Below, piece by piece: positions 22,900-34,626 of a stretch of 64,000 nt of DNA. The notes beneath the pieces were generated by a model that did not search any database, was not told where the DNA came from, and worked only from the letters and a program-made list of their open reading frames with translations. The DNA comes from Macrostomum hystrix (lineage: Eukaryota; Platyhelminthes; Macrostomidae). The DNA is taken from the NCBI GenBank assembly GCA_950097015.1, contig CATNEN010000024.1, positions 5,408,001-5,472,000 on the forward strand, in the 5' to 3' direction. A program made the translations under genes and the position numbers. Position 1 is the stretch's first letter, and every line of letters starts with the position of its first letter.

Positions 22900-24825
22900 A
22901 TGCTTTCTCAGGCTCAAAAAACGCAACCGCCATCATCACAGCAGCAACAGCAGCCGCCTCACTCGTCGCAGCAACAGCAGCAGCAGCAGCTTCAGCCTGT
23001 GCTCTCTCGTTACCAGCTATCTGAGCAAGTGGACCTTGTAGATGCTTATAACCTGAAGCAAGTAGACTTGACCAGGGCCAAACAGCCGCTTTGGCTAGTG
23101 AAGGTGCCAAAATATCTGGACGAATTGTGGCGAAAGGCTCGCGACAAGCAGGAAGTCGGCTATTTAGTTACAACTGAAGGTGGAGGCGACAGCGGCAGCG
23201 GAAAGGGTGTCAACTTGAGACCTTCGGAGGCCGCGTTGTCTATGGCCGATCGGCCAGAATTGATTCCTCGCGAGCACTCATTTATTATTGATCCATCTGG
23301 CGGTGGCCGTAATCAACAGACTCTGCTGGTGCTGCAGGTCTGTCCTCTTCTAGGGACCGAAGGTTATTAGGCTTAGCGATGTATTTAATAATAGATAATA
23401 TTTGGTGGGAGAAGGACCTTATTAAACAGTAGAACTACCAATGGGGAAAACCAACTTTTTTCGCGCATCCTTTGAAACAAGAAACAAGTCGCCAGCTCTT
23501 CGGGCCGTCGAGATATTCAAGGGTTCTGATCAGATTTTTCCCATAAGCGCTAGTGTATTTCATTCGCACTGCGAAATCGGCCTTTAAAATTTATCTAGAT
23601 AGACTGCTGGACCTTCAAAGGCTACAACAGGTGGAACTATGCCACTATGGACATCCTGACTCAAATGTTTTCATTTCAGATTTCAATGATAAAGCATAAA
23701 TATTAGGCGCAGCTCAACCACATGACATTCTGGGGAAGGAATTCTTCCCTGCTACTAAAACGGGCAGCAAAATGGCTTGGTAGTCCTACTGTTAATTCCC
23801 TTGTACACCATCCGCAGCAGGAGGAGTTCACCCGGAGAAGGACCCTATTTAATCCCTTGTACACCATCCGCTGCAGGAGGAGTTCACCCGCCGGTCCGGT
23901 CAGCCGGACGGTCAGTTGGAGTCGCGAGCCTCTCTCTACGGCACCGTGCGTCGTCGAGTCGAATGTCGACCGCAGAATCCGGCTGATCATATGCGCCTGA
24001 AGCGGCATCAGATGGAGCAGAGTCGCAGCGGCAAGTTTCAGGCTTCCCAGCTGGATAAGCAGGTACAATTTGATAGAAATAGCAACGACACCTTAACCCC
24101 AGTTGTTCTTGAGGTGGATTACTAGCCGCAGCTATAGCCGGGGCCAGCCATCTAAATCTCCTTTCCAACTAATTCTGGCGCCAGTCTTGTTTAGTGCTCA
24201 GAAGCTTTAATCACTCGGCTAAAACCTACAAATCACTGCAAAGTTGGACTTATTACTTAATGGTCGGGGGTTCGAATCCCGACTCCACTTGCAAGACACT
24301 TGACTCTGCATTGCTTCAGTCAACCTACCTGCCTGTCATTTATTTATCGTGCGGTAAATGTGCCGTACCTGTGCGGTCTAGAATCATAGTGTTTAACTTA
24401 CCTGTCGGAGTAACCAAGTTGCCCTTAATAATTCGCCAATTCTCAAGGTACAGCCGCGCAAGCCGATGGTGTCCCACGCCGGCATCGATGCGATGAAGCA
24501 GAAGCGCAAAGATGAGGGCAAGAAGCTGCGCGACTCGCGCGATGCTGTTCAGGCAAAGCTATTCGTCGCCTTCGAGAAGCATCAGTACTACAGTGTACGA
24601 GATCTGGTTAACATCACGAAGCAGCCCCTGCCGTTTCTCAAGGACATTCTTAAAGAGATCGCAGTGCACAATAACCAGGGCCCCCACAAAAACATGTGGG
24701 AACTCAAGCCTGAGTACAGACACTACAAGCGACAGCAGTCTGCTGATGACGGCGAAGGCGGTGCCGGCGCTTCCAACTCGATGGAGGACACGTCCGGTGA
24801 TGCCGACGATTTGCAAGTTGTGTGA
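22900..24825 (+). CDS. GTF2F2: Transcription factor IIF subunit beta (RAP30)
   Basis: Three exons encode about 332 residues: 22900-23337, 23877-24062 and 24454-24825 (an acceptor 6 nt earlier would add two residues). The phase is 0 at both junctions. The N terminus has a Gln-rich extension absent from vertebrate RAP30. The TFIIF dimerisation region follows (QPLWLVKVPKYL, then VECRPQ and MRLKRHQ). The C-terminal winged helix is highly conserved (FEKHQYYSVRDLVNITKQP, KEIAVHNNQG, WELKPEYRHY). With TFIIF alpha the protein recruits RNA polymerase II to promoters in the nucleus. The tail is Asp/Gly-rich. Intron 1 contains a TTAA transposon and a duplicated splice acceptor; intron 2 contains a SINE fragment. 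Confidence 0.95.
23426..23791. mobile_element. TTAA-flanked short DNA transposon
   Basis: TTAA at 23422-23425 and 23792-23795 flanks ends ACAGTAGAACTACCAA and TTGGTAGTCCTACTG, which are inverted. The interior shares GTCGAGATATTCAA with the other family members. It has no coding capacity and lies in TFIIF beta intron 1. Confidence 0.85.
23798..23890 (+). repeat. Tandem duplication of the TFIIF beta exon 2 acceptor
   Basis: A segment starting CCCTTGTACACCATCCGC and running into the exon (CAG|GAGGAGTTCACCCG) occurs at 23798-23834 and 23854-23890, 56 bp apart. Only the second acceptor (after 23876) keeps the frame. Confidence 0.85.
24225..24400 (+). mobile_element. SINE fragment in TFIIF beta intron 2
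   Basis: It contains a B-box-like GGTTCGAATCCCGA and a body related to the SINE at 6441. The A box is lost. Confidence 0.55.
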
Positions 24826-24913
24826 AAACTTTATATGCTAAGTACAACTGCTTCAGTGCATTTTTCTCAGTTTCCGCTTCTGTCTGTTAGCGCTGGTTGC
24901 CCTTTTAGTGGGT

Positions 24914-25190
24914 CGCCGGTGTCCCCCTTGCTCTCCCTGTCCCTCAGATAATCCCCTTATGCCCCCTTGCTCTCCCTGTCCCTCAGATGATCCCCTTATG
25001 CCCCCTTGCTCTCCCTGTCCCTCAGATAATCCCCTTATGCCCCCTTGCTCTCCCTGTCCCTCAGATAATCCCCTTATGTCCCCTTGCTCTCCCTGTCCCT
25101 CAGTTAATCCCCGGTGTCCCCTTTGCTCTCCCTGTCCCTCAGTTAATCCCCGGTGTCCCCCTTGCTCTCCCTGTCCCTCACTGGGTCGCC
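24914..25190. repeat. 39-bp minisatellite
   Basis: About seven units of CCCCCTTGCTCTCCCTGTCC plus a variable half (CAGATAATCCCC or CAGTTAATCCCC). It lies in the 3' region of TFIIF beta, possibly in its 3' UTR. Confidence 0.95.
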
Positions 25191-25394
25191 GATGTACCTT
25201 CGTTCTTTATGTTTATCAGTGAAAAGCGTTGCGCTAGCTTATTATTCAGATAAAGCTATGTGAAAGAATAAGATTTACATTGCAAGCGTTGAAATGTTTT
25301 ATTCCTACATGAATTAAATTCATGTGGTGTTGTTTTTTTATTTTTAACCGTCTGACTTGAATTTAAAATTTTACGATTACACAACCTCGCTTTA

Positions 25395-25400
25395 AATAAA
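25395..25400 (+). terminator. Poly(A) signal AATAAA, probably TFIIF beta
   Basis: AATAAA about 570 bp after the TFIIF beta stop and 207 bp before the PCM1 ATG. If used, the transcript includes the 39-bp minisatellite. Confidence 0.4.
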
Positions 25401-25519
25401 AACAGTGTTCATTGTTGTTGCATTGTTGCATTGTTCTTTTTCTTTTCTTTTCTATGCCACGAGAAATCTGCAGAAGGAAACGAGGAGGCAGGAACGAAGA
25501 GAAGTTTTACAAATAGCTA

Positions 25520-25540
25520 ACTGCCGAATTTTTTTTCCAG
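25520..25540 (+). promoter_or_regulatory. Splice acceptor before the PCM1 start
   Basis: GAATTTTTTTTCCAG ends at 25540, 61 nt before ATG 25602, with a strong pyrimidine tract. Confidence 0.55.
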
Positions 25541-25601
25541 CTTTAGCCGACGGTTCGGACTTGCGCTTTGAAAATAACAGAAGCCCAGCACTTGATTGAG
25601 T

Positions 25602-28600
25602 ATGCTTCGCCCTGAAGTCAAGCGTTCGGGCCTGTCGTCAGCATCAGCAGCCGGACAACTAGCGGCTGCTCCAGTAGCGCCGAACGGTGCAGCCTCCACA
25701 GCCAGTGCCGACAGCGACACCGCCGACATTCAGAGTATGTCGGCCCGGCTGCAGCAGATTCGGCACTATCTGCGCCAGGCGGCCGCTCTCAGGCGCTCAG
25801 TTGGCGGCCGGCAGGGCCGTAATCTGGACAGCCTCATGCAGCAGCTGGCCGAGCAGGAGAGCCAGTGCGCCGCCGCCCTGGAGGCCTGCCTGAGACTCGA
25901 CGCCGGCGTCGATTTAGCCGTCGAAAGGCAGTCGGATGGCGAGCGAGGCAGCGAAGACGAAGAGCAAGATGACGATCAGAACGGAGTCAATGGCGCTGTT
26001 GACGACGACGAAGATGAGGATGAGAAGGAGCAGGCCGCTGTGGCTGCAACCGAGCGGCCAACCATCGAGTCCAAGCTTGGCCGGCATCCGGACACGGCCG
26101 ACACTTCGCAGTGCGGCGACGGAGATGTCGATCGCGACAGCGGAGAGGAGCTGGAGGCTCTGCGCAATCAGCGAGATCTTCTGCGCCGCATGTTGCAGGT
26201 GAGTCTTATTTGAGTATTGGCGTTTGCTGGATTCTGAATCGAACATTTCCTACCCCAGCTGATGCTAACACCCATTTTACAGCTAGAGTGGGCTGTGATT
26301 CGAACTCCCGGCCTACCGGTCAGAAGTCCGAAACCACTAGGCTACAAGCTCCCCGGATAGCATTGTAGTTAAAAATAGGAGACAGAAAACTCCACTTCCA
26401 CTGTCTGATCAGTTGACTAACTTTCCTGCTCACTAGCCACAGTCGTATCTACAGCAGCAGCAGCAGCATCGCCAGTTGCCGGCTCTCCCTTCTCAGAGTG
26501 AGCAAAGCGCAGCGGAGGCTGTCCTGTTAGCCAGGCGCCTAGCTGAGCTGGAGTCCCGCCGAGTCCGCCTTGACCGGACGCTGGAAGAGCTAGCCGCTCT
26601 GCGGGCCGAGGCATCAACTACTAGCACGGAGGTGCAGGCGGCGGCCGAGTCGGCCAGCGCCGGCCACACCGCTGGCGAAGCCGCCCAGCTGCTTGGCGCC
26701 ATGGAGACCATGCAGGCCAGGCTGGACCGGCTGCGCACGGTGCGCGATCGCCTCGCCGGAGTTCGTCAACTAGCTGACGATTATCGACGATCTGCGTTGT
26801 TGGCCAACGATTCAGCGACCGTTGAAAGTGATGTCGACGTAGCCCAAAGAGAGTTGCACCAGCTGGTTCGCGAACGTCAGCGCTTAGTCGATCTGCAGAC
26901 AGAACTAGAGCGGCTGCACTCGGCCGCTGGTCGCGATGCCGCAGCGCTGGCCAACGACACCTTCGATGAGGACGACGATCCGAATTTAGAGGCCGGCGGC
27001 GGGCAGGAGGAAGAGGAAGAAGAAGAGGCTGCCGGAAACGATGCCGGAAACGATTCAGATAGCGATGGCGACGGCGACGATTCGGCGACATTCCCGGCTG
27101 GTCTGGAAGCGCGGGAGCGACAGCGTCGGGCGCAGATCCCGACCGCCGCTGCGACTCCGGGGGTTGAAGCTGGACTCGGCAGTGGCGCTCAAGTTGCAGT
27201 TTGCCTTCAGCAGTGCTGCGCCTTGCTGACCGCTCAGCAGCAGCAGCTGCATCGGCTCACTGAGCAGGTGAACAATCTGCAGCTGAGACAGCAGCAGCCA
27301 GTGTATCAGAATCAGAGCTATCCGGGCTACTGGTGGGGATTCTGGGGCCAGCATCATCCTTATCAACAGCTGCCTCAGCAGCAGGGCAAGTGCGGCTTTT
27401 GCTGCTCCTGTTCTGGTCAGCGGCTGACAGTGTCTGCCAATCAAGCTACTGTTGGTTCGCAGACCGACCTGACAAGTGCTGCCGCCGCCGAATCCGCCGA
27501 GTCTGCGTTAGCGCCGGCCATGTCCCAGTCGGAGGCGGAAAATTCCGATGCTCCCCAGCAGGGCTTCGATCGACTGCGCGAGAGCATCTACTCTGAAGTG
27601 GCCGCCGTCATCTCACAGAATGAGTCGCGCCCGCACTTCTTAGTTGAGCTGTTCCGCGAGTTGCAGCTGCTGTCCACGGATAGTCTTCGCCAGCGGGCTC
27701 TGCAGCAGCTGCAGCGGCTGGTCAACGGCTATCTGGCATCCAGGCCGCCTTGGCTGCGCGACAGCGACGATGGTAGCGATGTCGATGGCAACCGTGTCGA
27801 CAAGAAATCCGCAGCTGCAGTTGTGGATGTTGAACAGACACCATCGGAGAGTTACGCCACAACCTCGGCAACAGGGGAGGCTGCCGGAGATGCCGGTGCT
27901 GGTCGCCGTCGATCCAGCGGCAGTGTGTCACCGTTTGCTCGCGATTCATTAGGCGATACAGCCATTAACTTAGATCGGGCTATGAGCCAGATTCGTCTGC
28001 AGCAACAGCAGCAGCAACATCGCCAGCATCTATTATCGTCGTCTTCTTCCGGCGGACGAGCCGCCGTTGCCGCCGGCGCCTCAGCCAGCGGGCGAATCGA
28101 CGCCGAGCGACTGGACCGTCAGGTGAAGTCGGTGGTGCGGCATCTTATCCCGGCGCTGCGGACCCACGCCCAGGAGGTGGCCACGCCGCAGCTGCTGGCC
28201 TGGGTGGCCGATTTGGCTCTGCAACGCGTCCAACTGTTTCTGGTGAGTGGTTTAAGTTTTATTGAGAATTTAATTGCAGCCCCTTTAACAGTAGGACTAC
28301 CAAGCCATTTTGTACCAAGGAGAGGGGGGGTTTTTTAGGTTGGAGACTGATTGGTTGACACACTAGGCGATGGTGTACTGTGGTTGAGCTGTGCCTAATA
28401 TTTAGGCTTGATCAGTGAAATTGGAGAAATTCGCGTCAGGGTGTCCATGGTGGCCTATTTGCACCTGTTGTAGCCCTTGACGGTCCAGAAAATCCGTCTA
28501 TATTAAGGTAGGTGACCACCGAAGACGAAGGTGATGCAGGCGCATTCGGGTGACATGCTGAAAAATTTTGAAGTCCTGGCAAGGCCGCACCGAGGCGCAG

Positions 28601-29702
28601 TGCTAATTCGTGCATAGGGGTTTGTGAGACACACTAGCGCTTACAGGAAAATCTGGCCATTGAATATCTCGACGTTCTGAAGAACCCGCGAGCTGATTCT
28701 TGTTTCTAAAGATGCGCAACAAAAAGTTGGCCCGTGTTCTTGGGTTTCGTGTGCTTGCGTTGCTCCGCTCGGGTGCAGCACAAATAATTGTCTAGGGGAG
28801 AAATCCCCCTTGGCAGTTCTACTGTAAAGTTAGTATAAAATGTTAATTAAAGTTAAAAAATGTCTACTAACCGTATGTTACCAAGGATCCTACTGCCGGC
28901 GATGACGTCAGCGATGCCGTGAGCAGCGCCGCTTCATCCACCTCTGGCCGCGACGCGGCCTTATCTCAAGACAGCGAATTCGACAGGTTCTTTGCCCGCC
29001 AGCTGGCCGGCCTCCTCACCGACTCGCTGGCCAGATTTTGCGGTCATCGCCTTGTCGACTGCACCGAGGATATGCTGGTGGATCTCAGCGAGTTGCTTTT
29101 CAACGAGTTGGCCTTCTTTCGACTAGTCAACAATTTGGATGTCAATGGCGACGATGATGAAGGCAATGACGCGGTCGGCGATAGACAAAATAAGGCCGCC
29201 GACCGATTCGCTGCCGTTGATGATACAGACAGCGTGGCCACGGAAGAAGCGTCTGGCGTCGAGAAAGGCGAAGGCAAGGGCGAAGAAAATGATGGCGACA
29301 GCGAGGAAGATAAGGGCGATGGTGAAGATGCTAATGGCGACGGCGAGGAAGATGAGGGCGATGGCGAGGATGCTAATGGCGACGGCGAGGAAGATGAGGG
29401 CGATGGCGAAGGCTCTGATGCTGGAACAGCGTCTGCCCAGCCAGTGGACGATTATTCCGACGATTTCGAAGAGGCAGCTAACAGTAGCGACGCAGAAAAG
29501 TTGCCTAAAGTTGACCAGATGCCCGACGGACAACAGCGAGACGGCGAAGGCGAGGGCGAGACTAAACAAGTAAAAAAAGTTTAGCCCTTGTTATTTATTT
29601 CGTTTTTTTTTCACAATTGACATCTTAATAAAAAATGACTAACGTAAATTGATTTTTCAGGTTTCCATGACAACGGTTGATAAGCCGAACGGAGATGCCT
29701 AG
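25602..29702 (+). CDS. PCM1: Pericentriolar material 1 homologue
   Basis: Four exons, all phase 0, encode about 1042 residues: 25602-26198, 26437-28242, 28886-29569 and 29661-29702. Diagnostic PCM1 blocks are present. IYSEVAAVISQNESRPHFL and ELQLLSTDSLRQRAL lie in exon 2. DSLGDTAINLDRAMSQIR also lies in exon 2. DSLARFCGHRLVDC and VDLSELLFNELAFF lie in exon 3. PCM1 scaffolds centriolar satellites and is needed for centrosomal protein delivery and ciliogenesis. The protein is about half the length of human PCM1 (about 2000 residues). Coiled-coil, Gln-rich and acidic tracts occur, including an acidic GDGEEDE repeat in exon 3 made of 42-bp DNA units (about 29300-29410). Intron 1 carries a SINE and intron 2 a TTAA transposon. 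Confidence 0.95.
26263..26357 (-). mobile_element. tRNA-like SINE head in PCM1 intron 1
   Basis: On the - strand TAGCCTAGTGGTTTCGGAC resembles an A box and GGGAGTTCGAATCAC a B box. The surrounding body is not tRNA-like, so I do not call a functional tRNA gene. Confidence 0.55.
28289..28824. mobile_element. TTAA-family DNA transposon in PCM1 intron 2
   Basis: The ends CAGTAGGACTACCAA and TTGGCAGTTCTACTG are inverted. The left flank is TTAA and the right is TAAA (one change). The interior contains the inverse of the family motif GTCGAGATATTCAA. Confidence 0.8.
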
Positions 29703-30384
29703 GCAAATGATGCGAATGTAATGTTTTAGTTTTTAATTTATAATGTGCTTCTTGATTGTTTTTATAAATAAGCAAATTAATTTGACTGCTGCTAATAATT
29801 TCAGACAGATCTACCGATTATTTCTATTACGAGTACTTTTTTTATTTTTATGCCCAAAATTCACAAATTTGACACTTTTATATGCTGCAGCTCTTTTGTT
29901 GCTGCACTTTAAACAATTCCGTCCATCATATTCAAGTTTTTACTATTTAATTCGATAGACTAGACTTGGTCAGATTAAATTGAGTTCCATTCGAAACCCA
30001 CGTTAGTTAGTTAGTTTATTAAACAATTAAATGTTGCGGTCTGCTAGTCGGCCGGAAATTGTGTTTAAAATGGTCAAAAAATTATTGACTTATAGAAAGA
30101 CTTTGCTGTAAGTTTTTAGCTGTATCTATGCAGCTGCGACTGTGGTTATTTTGTAATAATTATCCCTACGCAAATATATTTTTACTACATTCCTAACTTT
30201 TATATTCCACTTTTTATGCCCCTCTTTCTTTCTTCGATGGCTCATTCACATATGCCTTATATTCATGTGCCTACACAGTAAGTGGCTAGTTTATGCACTT
30301 TTTCTAGAAGGATCTAGCGTGACATTGTGAGCTTTTTTGCATCATGTACGTGCTTTGATAACAAGGTCAAATAATCATCGGCGT
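29703..30384. other. PCM1 3' flank, AT-rich
   Basis: No gene seen. It probably contains the PCM1 3' UTR, but no poly(A) signal stands out. Confidence 0.4.
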
Positions 30385-30750
30385 TCCCCAACCCCACCCA
30401 TCTCAGTGTACATCCCAGGTCCCCAACCCCACCCATCTCAGTGTACATCCCAGGTCCCCAACCCCACCCATCTCAGTGTACATCCCAGGTCCCCAACCCC
30501 ACCCATTTCAGTGTACATCCCAGGTCCCCAACCCACACTTATTTCTTATCTCAGTGTACATCCGAGGTCCCCAACCCAACCCATTTCAGTGTACATCCCA
30601 GGTCCCCAACCCCACCCATCTCAGTTTACATCCCAGCCCCAACCCACACTTATCTCTTATCTCAGTGTACATTTGAGGTCCCCAACCCAACCCATTTCAG
30701 TGTACATCCCAGGTCCCCAACCCACACTCATCTCTTATCTCAGTGAACAT
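30385..30750. repeat. 35-bp minisatellite
   Basis: About ten units of CCCCAACCCCACCCATCTCA plus GTGTACATCCCAGGT, with deletion and TTATCTCTTATC insertion variants. Confidence 0.95.
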
Positions 30751-31106
30751 CCGAGTTCACAAGCATGGTTTTAAGCACACGGAAGTCTGTTGCAGTGTAG
30801 ATATCATATTTCACGTAGGGTGTTAGCATTAGGTCTTTATTCCTCTATCACTAAATGCCTCTATCTACCGATTTTTACAAAACTCTGCTGCCTTCTTTTC
30901 TATAATTTCTTCTTTTTTAGCCTGTCAAGTTTGATGTACGGATTGTAACTGTGAAGGAAGTTTAGAGCGAACAAACTTGTCATGCGCTTCGTGTCATTTT
31001 CCTTTTGTTCCCGCTTTTTGTTAACGCATTGTGCACGCCTTTATGGGTATCTCATGGAGATGCAGTGATTTTACTTATTCATTTGAAAATTTTACTGTAA
31101 TCAGGT

Positions 31107-34100
31107 ATGCTCTCCTACCACTTCATATCCTCAGACGTAGTCTGTCAGCCTTCCATATCCTCAGGTATGGTCTGTCACCCTTCCATATCCTCAGATATGG
31201 TCTGTCAGCCTTCCATATCCTCAGGTATATAGACTGTTACCCTTCCATATCCTCAGGTATGGTCTGTCACCCTTCCATATCCTCAGATATGGTCTGTCAG
31301 CCTTCCATATCCTCAGGTATATAGACTGTTACCCTTCCATATCCTCAGGTATAGTCTGTTACCCTTCCATATCCTCAGGTATAGTCTGTTACCCTTCCAT
31401 ATCCTCAGGTATAGTCTGTTACCCTTCCATATCCTCAGGTATATAGTCTGTTACCCTTCCATATCCTCAGGTATAGTCTGTTACCCTTCCATATCCTCAG
31501 GTATAGTCTGTCACCCTTCCATATCCTCAGGTATAGTCTGTCACCCTTCCATATCCTCAGGTATGGTCTGTCACCCTTCCATATCCTCAGGTATGGTCTG
31601 TTACCCTTCCATATCCTCAGGTATATAGTCTGTTACCCTTCCATATCCTCAGGTATAGTCTGTTACCCTTCCATATCCTCAGGTATAGTCTGTCACCCTT
31701 CCATATCCTCAGGTATGGTCTGTCACCCTTCCATATCCTCAGGTATAGTCTGTTACCCTTCCATATCCTCAGGTATATAGTCTGTTACCCTTCCATATCC
31801 TCAGGTATATAGTCTGTTACCCTTCCATATCCTCAGGTATAGTCTGTTACCCTTCCATATCCTCAGGTATAGTCTGTCACCCTTCCATATCCTCAGGTAT
31901 AGTCTGTCACCCTTCCATATCCTCAGGTATGGTCTGTCACCCTTCCATATCCTCAGGTATGGTCTGTTACCCTTCCATATCCTCAGGTATATAGTCTGTT
32001 ACCCTTCCATATCCTCAGGTATAGTCTGTTACCCTTCCATATCCTCAGGTATAGTCTGTCACCCTTCCATATCCTCAGGTATGGTCTGTCACCCTTCCAT
32101 ATCCTCAGGTATGGTCTGTTACCCTTCCATATCCTCAGGTATATAGTCTGTTACCCTTCCATATCCTCAGGTATAGTCTGTTACCCTTCCATATCCTCAG
32201 GTATAGTCTGTTACCCTTCCATATCCTCAGGTATATAGTCTGTTACCCTTCCATATCCTCAGGTATAGTCTGTTACCCTTCCATATCCTCAGGTATAGTC
32301 TGTCACCCTTCCATATCCTCAGGTATAGTCTGTCACCCTTCCATATCCTCAGGTATGGTCTGTCACCCTTCCATATCCTCAGGTATGGTCTGTTACCCTT
32401 CCATATCCTCAGGTATATAGTCTGTTACCCTTCCATATCCTCAGGTATAGTCTGTTACCCTTCCATATCCTCAGGTATAGTCTGTTACCCTTCCATATCC
32501 TCAGGTATAGTCTGTTACCCTTCCATATCCTCAGGTATGGTCTGTTACCCTTCCATATCCTCAGGTATATAGTCTGTTACCCTTCCATATCCTCAGGTAT
32601 AGTCTGTTACCCTTCCATATCCTCAGGTATAGTCTCTTACCCTTCCATATCCTCAGGTATAGTCTGTTACCCTTCCATATCCTCAGGTATGGTCTGTTAC
32701 CCTTCCATATCCTCAGGTATATAGTCTGTTACCCTTCCATATCCTCAGGTATAGTCTGTTACCCTTCCATATCCTCAGGTATAGTCTGTCACCCTTCCAT
32801 ATCCTCAGGTATAGTCTGTCACCCTTCCATATCCTCAGGTATGGTCTGTCACCCTTCCATATCCTCAGGTATGGTCTGTTACCCTTCCATATCCTCAGGT
32901 ATATAGTCTGTTACCCTTCCATATCCTCAGGTATAGTCTGTTACCCTTCCATATCATCAGGTATAGTCTGTTACCCTTCCATATCCTCAGGTATAGTCTG
33001 TTACCCTTCCATATCCTCAGGTATGGTCTGTTACCCTTCCATATCCTCAGGTATATAGTCTGTTACCCTTCCATATCCTCAGGTATAGTCTGTTACCCTT
33101 CCATATCCTCAGGTATAGTCTCTTACCCTTCCATATCCTCAGGTATAGTCTGTTACCCTTCCATATCCTCAGGTATGGTCTGTTACCCTTCCATATCCTC
33201 AGGTATATAGTCTGTTACCCTTCCATATCCTCAGGTATAGTCTGTTACCCTTCCATATCCTCAGGTATAGTCTGTTACCCTTCCATATCCTCAGGTATAG
33301 TCTGTCACCCTTCCATATCCTCAGGTATAGTCTGTCACCCTTCCATATCCTCAGGTATGGTCTGTCACCCTTCCATATCCTCAGGTATGGTCTGTTACCC
33401 TTCCATATCCTCAGGTATATAGTCTGTTACCCTTCCATATCCTCAGGTATAGTCTGTTACCCTTCCATATCATCAGGTATAGTCTGTTACCCTTCCATAT
33501 CCTCAGGTATAGTCTGTTACCCTTCCATATCCTCAGGTATGGTCTGTTACCCTTCCATATCCTCAGGTATATAGTCTGTTACCCTTCCATATCCTCAGGT
33601 ATAGTCTGTTACCCTTCCATATCCTCAGGTATAGTCTCTTACCCTTCCATATCCTCAGGTATAGTCTGTTACCCTTCCATATCCTCAGGTATGGTCTGTT
33701 ACCCTTCCATATCCTCAGGTATATAGTCTGTTACCCTTCCATATCCTCAGGTATAGTCTGTTACCCTTCCATATCCTCAGGTATAGTCTGTTACCCTTCC
33801 ATATCCTCAGGTATGGTCTGTTACCCTTCCATATCCTCAGGTATATAGTCTGTTACCCTTCCATATCCTCAGGTATAGTCTGTTACCCTTCCATATCCTC
33901 AGGTATAGTCTGTTACCCTTCCATATCCTCAGGTATAGTCTGTTACCCTTCCATATCCTCAGGTATGGTCTGTTACCCTTCCATATCCTCAGGTATATAG
34001 TCTGTTACCCTTCCATATCCTCAGGTATAGTCTGTTACCCTTCCATATCCTCAGGTATAGTCTCTTACCCTTCCATATCCTCAGGTATAGTCTGTTACCC

Positions 34101-34572
34101 TTCCATCTCCTCAGGTATAGTCTGTTACCCTTCCATATCCCCAGGTATATAGTCTGTTACCCTTCCATATCCTCAGGTATATAGTCTGTTACCCTTCCAT
34201 ATCCTCAGGTATAGTCTGTTACCCTTCCATATCCTCAGGTATAGTCTGTCACCCTTCCATATCCTCAGGTATAGTCTGTTACCCTTCCATATCCTCAGGT
34301 ATAGTCTGTTACCCTTCCGTATCCTCAGGTATAGTCTCTTACCCTTCCATATCCTCAGGTATAGTCTGTTACCCTTCCATATCCTCAGGTATAGTCTCTT
34401 ACCCTTCCATATCCTCAGGTATAGTCTGTTACCCTTCCATATCCTCAGGTATAGTCTGTTACCCTTCCATATCCTCAGGTATAGTCTGTCACCCTTCCAT
34501 ATCCCCAGGTATATAGTCTGTTACCCTTCCATATCCTCAGGTATATAGTCTGTTACTCTTCCATATCCTCAA
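31107..34572 (+). repeat. 30-bp minisatellite; each unit is a splice acceptor plus donor
   Basis: About 114 units of TTACCCTTCCATATCCTCAG followed by GTATAGTCTG, with a 32-bp variant GTATATAGTCTG. Each unit has a pyrimidine-rich stretch ending in CAG directly followed by GTAT. Rare variants recur at fixed distances: CATCAG at 32955 and 33471 (516 bp apart), and AGTCTCTTAC at 32631, 33117 and 33633. This shows block amplification. It ends about 55 bp before the acceptor of the BRCT-like exon at 34627. Confidence 0.95.
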
Positions 34573-34626
34573 GTATAACTCACCTGACCTGACCTCACGT
34601 CACCTGAACTGCATTCATTGTTCCAG

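Noticed and set aside
26263-26357. Functional tRNA gene on the - strand
   Set aside because: tRNA-like boxes only; no convincing cloverleaf by eye, and it continues into a repeat body.
31107-34572. CRISPR-like array
   Set aside because: Units abut without unique spacers and the context is eukaryotic; it is a tandem minisatellite.
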